Both the position numbers and the translations under genes were made by a program. From the NCBI RefSeq assembly GCF_036689865.1, contig NZ_JBAHUQ010000035.1:1-64000 (forward strand): a stretch of DNA of 64,000 nt. The letters are read 5' to 3'. Of the stretch, positions 8,542 to 17,922 are shown one piece after another. How positions within the stretch are numbered: position 1 is the stretch's first letter; each line of letters begins with the position of its first letter. The stretch is from Magnetococcus sp. PR-3. GTDB lineage: Bacteria; Pseudomonadota; Magnetococcia; Magnetococcales; Magnetococcaceae. The notes under the pieces were generated by a model. It saw nothing but the letters and a program-made list of their open reading frames with translations. It searched no databases and was not told the origin of the DNA.

Positions 8542-10542
8542 ATGTTTAAAAATGTGCGCATTGGTATGAAACTGGTCATTGGTTTTGGTGTTGTCATCTT
8601 ATTGATGGTTGCGCTGGGTGGTTTTGCCATCTATGAAATGAACCAACTGGCTCATAAAACTGATAAACTTTATAAACATCCTTACACTGTTAGTACGGCT
8701 GCATTACGTATTCAAGGTAATATGGTGCGTATGCATCGCAGCATGAAAGATGTCGCTTTAGCCAAGCGTGTTGGGGATATTGATAGTGCATCCGCAAAAG
8801 TTGATGGTTATGAAGCTCAGGTTTTAAAAGATTTTCTGGTTCTTAAGTCAGCATTTCTTGGGAATAAGAAAAAAATTAATGACCTGGAATCAGCTTTTAA
8901 GGGGTGGAAGACTATTCGGGATGAAGTGATCGCGCTCATGCGGGAAGGTAACCGGGTTAAAGCCGCCGATATCACCAAACATAAAGGGGCTGAGGTTGTC
9001 TCTGGCTTGCAGTCCGGTATTCAGAGCATTGTAGATTTTGCGACGAAAAAAGCGACTGAATTTGTCATGGGTGCAGAAGAGACCCGTAGCTTTACCATCT
9101 CCTTAACGATTGTTCTGCTGATTATTGCGTCGGTCATTGGTTTGGTTGTTTCCATGACCATTACCCGTTTGATTGTGGCACCTCTCAAACGTGCTTTAGA
9201 TGTGACACATGCCATCTCACAGGGTGACTTAACCTTTGATCGTCAGATCACCCGGACCGATGAAGTGGGCATGTTGCAGCTTTCCCTCCATGAAACGGTC
9301 AAAAGTCTTCGGCATATCTTTGCTGAAATTCAAGAGCGTGTGGGTAAGTTGAATAGTGCTGCGGAGACTTTAGGGGGGGTGGCTGGTGATATGGAGGGCA
9401 GTGCATCAACCATGCGTACCCGTGTGGATGAAGCAGCCAACTCTGCTGAGACCATGAGTAGTAATATGGAGGCTATCTCTGACCAAGCGGCTCGTGCTGA
9501 TGATAGCATGCAGACCATTGCTCAAGCTTCCATGCAAGCCTCTTCAAATATGAGCACCATTTCTGCTGCTGCAGAAGAAGCATCGACCAACCTCAGTACG
9601 GTTGCTGCGGCTGCAGAAGAGGCGACCACCAGTATGGAACATGTGAACTCTGCGGCAGAGCGTTCTTCACACAGTGTGGAGAGTGTGGCCGGTGAAGTGA
9701 TGGGTGTGACGGACTCGTTGGGTGAAGTACGAACCCAGTGTGAGGCGGCGAGTAGCGAATCTTCCAGCGCCAGTGAAATTACCCAAAGTAACGCTGCTGT
9801 TATGACAGAGTTGGCTAAATCCACCCACGAAATCGGCAAAGTCGTTAAGCTTATTAATGATATTGCTGATCAAACCAATATGCTGGCGTTGAATGCTTCT
9901 ATTGAAGCCGCCGGTGCAGGTGAAGCGGGTAAAGGCTTTGCGGTGGTGGCAAATGAAGTTAAAGAGTTGGCTGGGCAAACAGCTGAAGCGACCCGTTCTA
10001 TTAGTCAACAGATTGATGAAATCCAGAATAAAACCCGTCAGGCGACAGATTCCAGTCAAGAGATCTCGCGTATTATTGAGCGTTTGAATTTATCCAATGA
10101 AGAGATTCTTAACGCCGTAGATATCCAGGGTAGCTCCATTGAGTCTATCTCATCCTCTATGGATGATGTGAATCGGGAGTCTGTGGAGGTGAGCCGTCGC
10201 GTGACAGAGTCTCATGAAGGTATGGAAGAGGTCACACGAAATGTTAGTGAGATCAATGCCGGTATTGTTGAGGTGACCCGCAGCGTGAGTGAAGCTACCA
10301 TCGGTATTGAGCAGATGGCCCATAATGTTCAGGAGGCCTCTTCAGGTAACGCTGAGATTACGGGTAATGTGGCGACAGCAGCCGTGTCTTCTAAAGAGAT
10401 TGCGGGGAATATGGAAGAGGTTCGGGATGCTGCTGTGGGTATTGCTGATATGAGTGGTACGGTTAACAATCATGCTTCATCCGTCTCTACCATCGCTTCG
10501 GAACTTGATAGTATGATGAAACGTTTCAAGTTACAGGCATAG
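8542..10542 (+). CDS. Methyl-accepting chemotaxis protein
   Basis: Transmembrane chemoreceptor, 666 residues. A first membrane segment (about residues 10-32, [20 protein letters not shown]), a ~150-residue helical periplasmic domain resembling a four-helix-bundle sensor, a second segment (about 187-208), a HAMP domain, then a long cytoplasmic coiled coil with methylation-type Glu/Gln/Ala heptads. The CheA/CheW-binding hairpin tip is near residues 450-475 ([20 protein letters not shown]). There is no C-terminal CheR-binding pentapeptide; the protein ends [10 protein letters not shown] strong AAGGGAG precedes the ATG. The next gene begins 11 bases after the stop, so an exported repeat protein is made with this receptor. 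The ligand is unknown. Confidence 0.95.
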   Translation: MFKNVRIGMKLVIGFGVVILLMVALGGFAIYEMNQLAHKTDKLYKHPYTVSTAALRIQGNMVRMHRSMKDVALAKRVGDIDSASAKVDGYEAQVLKDFLVLKSAFLGNKKKINDLESAFKGWKTIRDEVIALMREGNRVKAADITKHKGAEVVSGLQSGIQSIVDFATKKATEFVMGAEETRSFTISLTIVLLIIASVIGLVVSMTITRLIVAPLKRALDVTHAISQGDLTFDRQITRTDEVGMLQLSLHETVKSLRHIFAEIQERVGKLNSAAETLGGVAGDMEGSASTMRTRVDEAANSAETMSSNMEAISDQAARADDSMQTIAQASMQASSNMSTISAAAEEASTNLSTVAAAAEEATTSMEHVNSAAERSSHSVESVAGEVMGVTDSLGEVRTQCEAASSESSSASEITQSNAAVMTELAKSTHEIGKVVKLINDIADQTNMLALNASIEAAGAGEAGKGFAVVANEVKELAGQTAEATRSISQQIDEIQNKTRQATDSSQEISRIIERLNLSNEEILNAVDIQGSSIESISSSMDDVNRESVEVSRRVTESHEGMEEVTRNVSEINAGIVEVTRSVSEATIGIEQMAHNVQEASSGNAEITGNVATAAVSSKEIAGNMEEVRDAAVGIADMSGTVNNHASSVSTIASELDSMMKRFKLQA

Positions 10543-10553
10543 GAGCGGCGATC

Positions 10554-11474
10554 ATGAAAAAGATCTATTTCATGCTACTTGCCTGCTTGTGGCCTTGGGT
10601 TACGATGGCAGCAACGCCGGGGGATGTGTTGGTTAGTGTCCAGGCTTTGGCAAAGGATCTTCAGGATATCCGCACCAAGGTTGGCGGCAAAGCCAACAGC
10701 CAAAAAGAGCTGCCTGTTATGGGTGCTTCTCCCCGTGAGGTGTTTTACCAAGCAGAAAACTTGGAAGCCAAGGTGGTGGATTTGGTGAAGCAGCGGGCGA
10801 ATCAAGAGGGCCGTCCTTTGTTGCTGATCCCCAAAGGTAAAATTACCCCTGATCATGTCTTGGCGGTGATGGAGAGTGCGCGGACCATTCTTGGTAAAGG
10901 CAAGCAGGCTATGGGGGCTGGTTCCCCCGTGGTGAAGTCCGCAGCCGGTAAAGCTTCACCAACGGATGTCTATCGGTCGCTCATCCAAGCAAACCGGCAG
11001 ATTAATCTGTTATTAACCACCAAGATTATTCCTAGTGATGTTTACCAACGTGTTGAACAGTCGGTGCAAATTGCCCAGGTGCTTAATACTGTCTATGGGG
11101 GAAGTGTTGAGTTAAGCTTGCCGCCTTTAGATCTAAAAAAAGGACCCGGACATGTTTATGATCAGATGGTTATTTGCTTTCGCTTAATCCGGGAAATTTT
11201 GTTGCTTACCAAAGTTAAGACTATGGATTTGGCTGCAGATTATAAAGCAGCACCGGGGACGTCTCCTGGAGATGTGTTTGACTTAGCCTCTTTGCTCTAT
11301 TCAGAGATGGCGCACCTCTATTTTGCTTTGCCAAACCGTCCGTTGACCGCCGGTGTGTTTTATGTGGGCAAAAAGAAGCCTGGTCATGTGTACCAGCTTG
11401 CCAAAGGGTTTGAAACACAGCTGAGGCAGTTAAAAGTGCATGTAACAAAAAATCCGGCTAAGCTCACGCACTGA
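10554..11474 (+). CDS. Exported protein with eight ~38-residue PxDV repeats
   Basis: I do not recognise a named family. It has 306 residues, with a signal peptide ending near TMAATPGDV, so it is periplasmic or secreted. The mature protein is built of eight units, each opening with a Pro-x-x-Val-(Tyr/Phe/Leu) motif and continuing as an amphipathic helix. The motif prolines are at residues 22, 60, 99, 136, 160, 198, 238 and 276: spacings 38, 39, 37, 24, 38, 40, 38. Examples are TPGDVLVSVQ, SPREVFYQAE, SPTDVYRSLI, GPGHVYDQMV and SPGDVFDLAS. Each unit probably forms a helical hairpin. It follows the chemoreceptor by 11 bases with AGGAG before the ATG, and may act as a periplasmic partner of that receptor (inference). 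Confidence 0.85.
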   Translation: MKKIYFMLLACLWPWVTMAATPGDVLVSVQALAKDLQDIRTKVGGKANSQKELPVMGASPREVFYQAENLEAKVVDLVKQRANQEGRPLLLIPKGKITPDHVLAVMESARTILGKGKQAMGAGSPVVKSAAGKASPTDVYRSLIQANRQINLLLTTKIIPSDVYQRVEQSVQIAQVLNTVYGGSVELSLPPLDLKKGPGHVYDQMVICFRLIREILLLTKVKTMDLAADYKAAPGTSPGDVFDLASLLYSEMAHLYFALPNRPLTAGVFYVGKKKPGHVYQLAKGFETQLRQLKVHVTKNPAKLTH

Positions 11475-11504
11475 TTTTTTGGAATGCCCCATACCTGTTT
11501 TTAA

Positions 11505-11538
11505 AAGGCCTGTAAAAGTTCAAACTTTTACAGGCCTT
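11505..11538 (+). terminator. Rho-independent terminator after the chemoreceptor operon
   Basis: A long perfect stem (16 bases, AAGGCCTGTAAAAGTT with its complement) closing on a tiny loop and followed by CTTGTTTT. It ends the receptor/repeat-protein operon. Confidence 0.85.
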
Positions 11539-11673
11539 CTTGTTTTGGCTCGGTGTTAGCTGATGCATCTACCATAAGTTCATGGCATGATGCATGAGTG
11601 TCTTTTATCACACGACAGCACTGTTTTTTACATTGGGTTCTCCAAATACGACCTCTTTTTTGAGTGAGGCTGC

Positions 11674-14600
11674 ATGCAACTGTCTATTGCACGTAAGGTA
11701 GTCTACGGTTTTGCCGGGCTTATCCTGTTGGCGCTATTCAGTGGTTTGGTTGTCTCATCCAAACTGTTGGGGTTGCAGGATCAGGTCTCCTTACTACAAA
11801 ACCAACGTGTACCGCTGGTGGTTACCTCTGGGGCTTTTAAAGGATCCGTTAAAGATGCTTTGGCGGCTCTGCAGGGGTGGATGGCGACAGAGTTGCCTGC
11901 CTTTAAACAGCAACGGCAAAAATCGTGGCAGTTGGCGCATGATCATCTGCAAAAACTTGAAGTGATTATGGCGGGTGATCACACCCTTGAAGATGAACTG
12001 ATGCCACTGAAAGAGGATCTGGCCCGGTTGGTTGGGTTGCAGGATAGTATTGAAGTGTTGATTGGCAAACCATCCAATAAACCGGCCCATCAACTCTATA
12101 ACGATCAGCTGCTGCCGATGTTGGAGTCGCTTGATCTTAATCTAAGACGTTTAATCCACCGCGAAAACCGCCGCCCTGCTGCAAATGGTAGTGTGATTGC
12201 GGCCATGAACAGCCGTACGTTGCTAAAAGCTTTTGCGGATTTGCGCGGTTCAGTCGCCCAGTGCCGCAGTCTGTTGGAGCGCATTTTAACCGAGCCTGAT
12301 GATCTATTGGTGGGGCGTTTTCAAACCATGCTTAAGCGCTCTAATGGTGCTTTGGCTGTGTTAGGACGTGCAGATCTGAATGCCACACAAAAACAGGCTC
12401 TGAGTACCTTACAGAAGCTTTGGGAGGTTTGGCCTGAACAAGCACAAAAGCTGATTACCCTGCGGCAATCGCTAGATTGGAACCAAGCACGACGTTTAAC
12501 CACGCAAGAGCTGTTACCTCTGTGGCAGGTGATTTTGCAGCGGTTGGATAGAATTACTGCCCAGCAGTTGAATACCATGGTGGCAGAAGGTCAGCGTTTG
12601 GAAGCGATTGTCTCCACCAGCCGTCAGGTCTTGTTTTCAATGTTTGTGATCTTCCTTCTCGCTGGAGGGGGGTGGGCATGGTGGATAAGCCGTCGTTTAC
12701 GTCGTGGCTTCCGTACGCTGTTGCAGCGCATGAGCTATGTGAGTGATCGAATTAAACAAGCCGATGCGACAGGTAACTGGTCGGATTGTGATCTTGATAG
12801 CTGTTTAATCCAAAATGAGCAGCAAGATGAAATTGGTTATGCCGTTAACGCCTATAACCATTTGTTAACCAATTTGGTGACGGCCCAGGAAAATGAGAAT
12901 CGCTTTATCGACTCATTGACCCGGATGCATGGCATAACTGTGCGAACAGAGTGGGATTCGGCTCGGAAAATCCAGGAAATCTTGAAGATGGGGTCTGAGA
13001 TTCTGGAGATGGAATCTGCCGTTGTGACACAAATTGATGGAGAGATGTGTCGGGTAGAGCATCTGCTTGGGGAGGCGTTGCTGTTTAAGCTGGGGCAGAG
13101 CCACCCCTTGGAGCAGAGTTTCTGTAAGCAGGTCATTGAGGCTGGTCGACCGGAAGGGATTCACCGCCTTCAAGAAAGCCACCTTAAACAGCACCCCATT
13201 CATGAGCGTTTTGGGGTGGAGTCATTCATCGGTACGCCCATGTATCTGGGTGACACTTTTTATGGCGCTTTAAGCTATTACTCCACGCGACCAAGATCGG
13301 TTGGATTTAGCTTTTATGATCGTTCTTTAATTAGTCTTTTGGCCCAGTGGGTTGGCTGGGAAAAGTCAAGAGATCAGCAGTTAAAGCAGTTGGAGGAGGT
13401 CTACCAAGATCTGGAAAATGCCCAAAGTGTGGCAAAAATCGGCAGTTGGCACTGGGATATGCAGCTGGATGATCTGCACTGGTCTAAAGAGTTATTGCGC
13501 CTATTTGGCTTTAATAAAGATGAATCTGTAGCCTCCTATAGCACCTATCTTGAATTAATTCATCCAGATGATCGAGAAATGGTTAACGCCCAAATGGCTG
13601 CGGTAACCCGAGGTTCTGTGGATAAATTTGAAGCTGAACATCGTATTATCTGTAGAAAGTTAGGCCAAGAGCGGTATGTGCAGGCGTTGGGTATGATGAC
13701 CCGAGATCAACGTGGGGTGCCAAGACGTATGGTTGGTACGCTACAGGATGTGACGCAGCGTAAGGTGGCTGAAGAGGGCTTAGTACTTGCTAAAATGATT
13801 TTTGACAATGCCGGAGAGGCCATTGTTATTACAGATGTACACGGCAACATAACCGACGTAAACCCAGCCTATGAACGGATTATGGGCTATAGCCGTGATG
13901 AAATTTTAGGTCAGAATCCCAGTATTTTAAAATCAGGCCGCCATGATGAGGCCTTTTATGAAGATATGTGGAGACGTCTGTGCACGTCAGGGCGCTGGCA
14001 AGGGGAGATCTGGGATCGGCGTAAAAATGGTGAAATTTTCCCAAAATGGCTAACCATTGATGCCATCCGCAATGAGCAAAGTGTGATCACCAACTTTGTT
14101 GGCTTGTTTATGGATATTACCCAGCAGAAAGAGACGGAAGAGCAGCTGGAAAAATTGGCCTATTATGATCCGCTTACAGCGCTGCCTAACCGCTCCCTGT
14201 TCCGAGACCGACTTGAACAAGAGATGAAGCTCTCAGCCCGAGGGGGCAAAAGTTTAGGGGTCTTCTTTATCGATTTAGACCGCTTTAAATATGTCAATGA
14301 TACGTTGGGTCATGATAAAGGGGACGATCTGCTTATTCAGGTTGCTGAGCGCATAACCCACCATCTACGTACCAGTGATACGGTGGCACGGTTGGGGGGG
14401 GATGAATTTACCGTTATTCTACCGGGGATTGATCAGACCAACGATGTGGCCCGTATTGCTGGCGCCATTGTTAAATCGTTAGGAAAGGCCTTTGATTTAC
14501 AAGGGCACGAGGTCTTTATCGGGGGATCTGTTGGTATTGCGATGCACCCAGATGATGGGGAGGATTACGATACCTTGACCAAACATGCCGATACAGCCAT

Positions 14601-15480
14601 GTATCGGGCGAAGGAAGAGGGAAAAGGCACCTATAAGTTCTTTACCAGTGATATGAACGAGACCAATGCCCGTCGTCTCTCTTTGGAACAAGCGTTGAGA
14701 CAAGCTGTGGAGTGGGAGCAGTTAACACTTCATTATCAGCCTAAGATTGATGTGAAAAAATGCCGTATTATTGGTATGGAAGCCTTGGTGCGCTGGAACC
14801 ACCCAGAGCAAGGTCTTGTTTCACCAGATGATTTTATTCCAATCGCTGAAGAGACAGGGTTAATTATTCCTATTGGTGAGTGGGTAATGCGTCGAGCTTG
14901 TATGGATGCCAAGCTTTTATCGGTTGCCAGCCGTCACCCCATGCATGTCGCCATCAACCTATCCGCCAAACAGTTTCAGGATGTGGAGTTGGTAAAAAAA
15001 TTGGAGCGCAACCTTCAGCACAGTAATCTCTCTCCTGAGCTTTTAGAGGTGGAGATTACAGAGTCCCTGGCGATGGGGGATGTGCATCAGACCATTGAGC
15101 AGATCAGTGAATTGCGCGCCTTGGGGGTTAAGGTCTCTATTGATGACTTTGGCACAGGTTACAGCTCACTGAGCTATTTGAAAAAATTGCCGCTTAACGC
15201 GCTGAAAATTGATAAGTCCTTTATTCAGGATCTTAATGTTGACTCAGATGACACCGCCATTGTCTCTTCCATTCTTAGTATGGCGTCGGCTTTGGGGCTA
15301 AGTGTTGTTGCTGAAGGTGTCGAAAATAAGGAACAAATCCAATATCTCTGTGAGCATGAATGCCCCACCATACAGGGCTTTTTCTTTAGTAAACCATTGC
15401 CTGTTGGTGAGTTTGAAAAATTTGTGATGGATTGGGATCCTAAAAAAATGAAGGCCATGATGCCGGGTTTGAAACAGTGA
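11674..15480 (+). CDS. Membrane sensor with GAF, PAS, GGDEF and EAL domains
   Basis: A c-di-GMP signalling protein of 1268 residues. Order: membrane segment (about 10-30); long helical periplasmic domain (about 33-310); second segment (about 313-335); HAMP; GAF-like domain (about 410-560); PAS_3-type PAS (from SVAKIGSWHWDMQLDDLHW, about 580-700); second PAS (about 705-820, EAIVITDVHGNITDVNP); GGDEF domain with intact GGDEF at 908-912 and an RTSD inhibitory I-site just before it; EAL domain with E1036-A1037-L1038 and the later DDFGTGYSSLSYLKKLP. Both catalytic signatures are intact, so it could both make and degrade c-di-GMP; which activity dominates cannot be read from sequence. It is transcribed alone, between two terminators. 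Confidence 0.95.
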   Translation: MQLSIARKVVYGFAGLILLALFSGLVVSSKLLGLQDQVSLLQNQRVPLVVTSGAFKGSVKDALAALQGWMATELPAFKQQRQKSWQLAHDHLQKLEVIMAGDHTLEDELMPLKEDLARLVGLQDSIEVLIGKPSNKPAHQLYNDQLLPMLESLDLNLRRLIHRENRRPAANGSVIAAMNSRTLLKAFADLRGSVAQCRSLLERILTEPDDLLVGRFQTMLKRSNGALAVLGRADLNATQKQALSTLQKLWEVWPEQAQKLITLRQSLDWNQARRLTTQELLPLWQVILQRLDRITAQQLNTMVAEGQRLEAIVSTSRQVLFSMFVIFLLAGGGWAWWISRRLRRGFRTLLQRMSYVSDRIKQADATGNWSDCDLDSCLIQNEQQDEIGYAVNAYNHLLTNLVTAQENENRFIDSLTRMHGITVRTEWDSARKIQEILKMGSEILEMESAVVTQIDGEMCRVEHLLGEALLFKLGQSHPLEQSFCKQVIEAGRPEGIHRLQESHLKQHPIHERFGVESFIGTPMYLGDTFYGALSYYSTRPRSVGFSFYDRSLISLLAQWVGWEKSRDQQLKQLEEVYQDLENAQSVAKIGSWHWDMQLDDLHWSKELLRLFGFNKDESVASYSTYLELIHPDDREMVNAQMAAVTRGSVDKFEAEHRIICRKLGQERYVQALGMMTRDQRGVPRRMVGTLQDVTQRKVAEEGLVLAKMIFDNAGEAIVITDVHGNITDVNPAYERIMGYSRDEILGQNPSILKSGRHDEAFYEDMWRRLCTSGRWQGEIWDRRKNGEIFPKWLTIDAIRNEQSVITNFVGLFMDITQQKETEEQLEKLAYYDPLTALPNRSLFRDRLEQEMKLSARGGKSLGVFFIDLDRFKYVNDTLGHDKGDDLLIQVAERITHHLRTSDTVARLGGDEFTVILPGIDQTNDVARIAGAIVKSLGKAFDLQGHEVFIGGSVGIAMHPDDGEDYDTLTKHADTAMYRAKEEGKGTYKFFTSDMNETNARRLSLEQALRQAVEWEQLTLHYQPKIDVKKCRIIGMEALVRWNHPEQGLVSPDDFIPIAEETGLIIPIGEWVMRRACMDAKLLSVASRHPMHVAINLSAKQFQDVELVKKLERNLQHSNLSPELLEVEITESLAMGDVHQTIEQISELRALGVKVSIDDFGTGYSSLSYLKKLPLNALKIDKSFIQDLNVDSDDTAIVSSILSMASALGLSVVAEGVENKEQIQYLCEHECPTIQGFFFSKPLPVGEFEKFVMDWDPKKMKAMMPGLKQ

Positions 15481-15501
15481 CGTGCCAAAAATATGGTGAA
15501 A

Positions 15502-15535
15502 AAAGGGGGGCTTTTATTAAGCCTCCCTTTTTTTT
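15502..15535 (+). terminator. Rho-independent terminator
   Basis: A GC-rich stem (AAAGGGGGGCTT with AAGCCTCCCTTT, one G-T pair) and 5-base loop, followed by a T8 tract, about 20 bases after the GGDEF/EAL stop. Confidence 0.88.
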
Positions 15536-15837
15536 GACAGCGATCTATAGCAGGGTGTGTGGTGTGAATAAATTTTTCTTTTGCTGAGAAAAGCTCTATA
15601 AATCTAAAAAAAACAATGCATTATATTATAATAAAATTAAATGGGGGCTAAAGAGGGGAAAAAGGTTAGAATAATGTAAGTTTGGCATGGCATAGAACAT
15701 GCATTTGAGTTGGTCAGGCAAGCCGGAGTGGCCGTTAAAAAAACGTGTCGCCCCAACATCCAAGCCCAGATAAGGGGAGAATCCCCACGGGCAAATTGAC
15801 GCGCACCATGCGTAGTCATTGAGTCAGGAGTGGAGCC
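15536..15837. other. Intergenic region, AT-rich then unassigned
   Basis: About 300 bases without a gene. A very A/T-rich tract (about 15570-15645, including ATTATATTATAATAAAATTA) may carry a promoter for the gene at 15838. I see no RNA gene or repeat in the rest. Confidence 0.5.
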
Positions 15838-16806
15838 ATGGCCCAGATGACGTCTCACAAAATTTCGGTGCACCATTTAGGGGAGGTCAGTCATGCCTCA
15901 TTCCCTGTGGTCCACGCCTTTATGCATGATGTCCAAGCGGTCTATTTTGGCCCGCAGGACAGCCGTTGCCTGACCCGTATTGAAGATCAGGTTCAAGCAC
16001 AAAAACACTACCTGGACACCCATGTGGTGCCGTACTGTATTGGCGCCCATAATGAAGAGTTTGTGGTGGGCAGACCGGATGGACGTATCAACTGTCTGGA
16101 GGTCGCCCCTGCGCGCTTGGATGCTTTTTTGGCCGATCCAGATTGTCAGGTTTCAGCGCCCACTTATTTGTCTGTGGCACTGCAAGAACAAGCCTATGAA
16201 ATTCTACAATCTGCTTCCAAGGCTTTAAGCCGCCATGTGGTAGCTGTCTCTGCAGAGGTTTGGTTTTTACCTGTGGTTAAGGGGGGCAAGCGTTACCAGG
16301 ATGTAAGTGATTTACTGGCTGGTTATGGTTTTGCAGTGGAAAACCTGGATGCACAGCAGGGAGAAAATGCTGTACATGGTGCAGGTTTGGCGCTGCTATT
16401 TAAGAAGCCTGAACGCATTATTGAAGGTCACCCACATGCTGCGGTAGATCTGCTTAAAGCCGCTATGCTGGCCATTCTGCATAGCCGTGTTGATTTGGCT
16501 CACTCCTATCTGGATGCTTTTGAGACATTGAGCAGCTGGCATACCTTAGGGCCTGTGCTGCACCGTCCTGGCTATTTACAGTTTTTAGCACGTTGGCGAC
16601 GTACAGTAAGGGCCTATGCTCAGACCTATGAGCTGCCTTTTGAGGAGATCTATAGCCCTCGTGATGAGTATGGTCAGGTGGACCTGAGCGGCTTAGAAGA
16701 GGCTGATGATGCCCTGTTTGGGGTTGAGACCTTATTGGCAGAAATCGGGTTGGATCAGCTGGCTCATACACTACGAGATATAAGGCATGCTCAGTTGGAG
16801 GCTTGA
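15838..16806 (+). CDS. Uncharacterised protein with degenerate FkbM-methyltransferase-like region
   Basis: 322 residues, soluble, no signal peptide or membrane segment. Residues ~60-165 resemble the second half of FkbM-family methyltransferases: a short strand with VVPYCIGAHNEEFVV, a LDAFL segment, and EVWFLPVVKGGKRYQDVSDL with following LAGYGF, which matches the usual FkbM ending. The glycine-rich SAM-binding loop expected near the N-terminus (DVGANIG type) is missing, so it may bind something else or be inactive. The C-terminal ~130 residues are helical and unlike any family I know. AGGAG precedes the ATG. A terminator lies between it and convergent cobA. Family assignment is tentative. Confidence 0.7.
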   Translation: MAQMTSHKISVHHLGEVSHASFPVVHAFMHDVQAVYFGPQDSRCLTRIEDQVQAQKHYLDTHVVPYCIGAHNEEFVVGRPDGRINCLEVAPARLDAFLADPDCQVSAPTYLSVALQEQAYEILQSASKALSRHVVAVSAEVWFLPVVKGGKRYQDVSDLLAGYGFAVENLDAQQGENAVHGAGLALLFKKPERIIEGHPHAAVDLLKAAMLAILHSRVDLAHSYLDAFETLSSWHTLGPVLHRPGYLQFLARWRRTVRAYAQTYELPFEEIYSPRDEYGQVDLSGLEEADDALFGVETLLAEIGLDQLAHTLRDIRHAQLEA

Positions 16807-16835
16807 TCATTAAGCCATGGCTTGCCTGATTGCAC

Positions 16836-16876
16836 AAAAAACGGTGCACCCTTTGATAGGGTGCACCGTTTTTTTT
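16836..16876. terminator. Bidirectional terminator
   Basis: A perfect stem (ACGGTGCACCCT with its complement) around a 5-base loop, flanked by A6 on the left and T8 on the right. It lies between convergent genes, the FkbM-like gene (+) and cobA (-), and serves both. Confidence 0.9.
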
Positions 16877-16900
16877 AGTCCTAATTCATGGGGTATACAC

Positions 16901-17734
16901 TTAGTCCTTGAGCTTGTTGATGCAGTTGTCTCGGGTCAATGTGTCATCCATAAACCAGCTGAGTTGATCACGGTAATTGACCACCTCTCCAATCACAACG
17001 ATGGATGGTGGCTTGATCTTGCACTCAGAAATATCTTCTGCTGCCCGGCTCAAGCTGGTAATCATGGTCTGCTGGCGGGGGGTTGTCGCCCAGCGAATTA
17101 AAGCAACAGGTGTCTCACCAGAGCGGCCACCGGCAATCAGGCGTTTAGCAATGGTGGGCAGGTTCTTAACCCCCATATAAAGAACGACCACGGGGAATGT
17201 CGCCCCAACAGATTCCCAGTCTACCGTTGTCGGAACGGTCTCACCTGCAGCGTTAATGGGGGATTCATGCCCCGTTAAAAAAGCCACATTGGCATTTACA
17301 TTACGGTGTGTAATAGGAATACCTGCATAAGCAGGCCCTGCAACCCCGGCAGTAATGCCAGGAATAATGGAAAATGTAATCTCTTCACAATGTAGGCAGT
17401 GGGCTTCTTCCCCGCCACGACCAAAGACAAAGGGATCGCCACCTTTTAGGCGCAGTACTTTTTTACCGGCTTTGGCCAACTGCACCAGCAGGGCATTAAT
17501 AGCATCTTGACCGATAGAAGGATGACCGCCACGTTTGCCAACAAAATGCAGTTCCACCGACTCCGGTACCAGTGCCATGATTTCAGGGGAAACCAGGGCA
17601 TCATAAACCAGGGTGTCACAGGCCTGTAAGGCTTTATAGACACCAAGGGTGAGCAGGTTAGGATCGCCAGGGCCTGAGCCAGCCAGAATGACCGTGCCGG
17701 GCTCTATAGAGGCGTAGGTATCAACGGTGTGCAT
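16901..17734 (-). CDS. cobA: Uroporphyrinogen-III C-methyltransferase
   Basis: SUMT enzyme: transfers two methyl groups from SAM to uroporphyrinogen III, giving precorrin-2 for siroheme and/or cobalamin. Family landmarks in order: GSGPGDPNLLTLGVYKAL, DTLVYDALV, the basic loop FVGKRGGHPSIGQ, RLKGGDPFVFGRGGEE, PGITAGVAGPAYAGIPITHR and the late PSIVVIGEVV. 277 residues is the normal stand-alone length, so it lacks the dehydrogenase/ferrochelatase part of CysG. The frame extends to a TTG at 17746, but the ATG at 17734 is preferred. No other tetrapyrrole gene is adjacent. Confidence 0.95.
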   Translation of the reverse strand: MHTVDTYASIEPGTVILAGSGPGDPNLLTLGVYKALQACDTLVYDALVSPEIMALVPESVELHFVGKRGGHPSIGQDAINALLVQLAKAGKKVLRLKGGDPFVFGRGGEEAHCLHCEEITFSIIPGITAGVAGPAYAGIPITHRNVNANVAFLTGHESPINAAGETVPTTVDWESVGATFPVVVLYMGVKNLPTIAKRLIAGGRSGETPVALIRWATTPRQQTMITSLSRAAEDISECKIKPPSIVVIGEVVNYRDQLSWFMDDTLTRDNCINKLKD

Positions 17735-17882
17735 GTTTTTATCCAAACGTTCTGCGGGTAACGATTTTACTGTGGATCTGATTAGATCAGGTCAATCGCT
17801 TCAGGTTCCCAATCTCAATGAGAATGATATGAAGACGGGATTATACTTAAAACCACACAAATGTGAACCATTTGATGGATTG

Positions 17883-17917
17883 AGGATGAGCCGCCCACAT
17901 AGTGACGGCTCATCCTT
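17883..17917 (-). terminator. Hairpin downstream of the deacetylase gene
   Basis: An 11-bp perfect inverted repeat (AGGATGAGCCG and complement, 17883-17893 and 17906-17916), 12-base loop, just after the minus-strand stop at 17923. It has no T run on the minus side, so it may be a weak terminator or 3' stabilising hairpin. Confidence 0.5.
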
Positions 17918-17922
17918 AGAGG

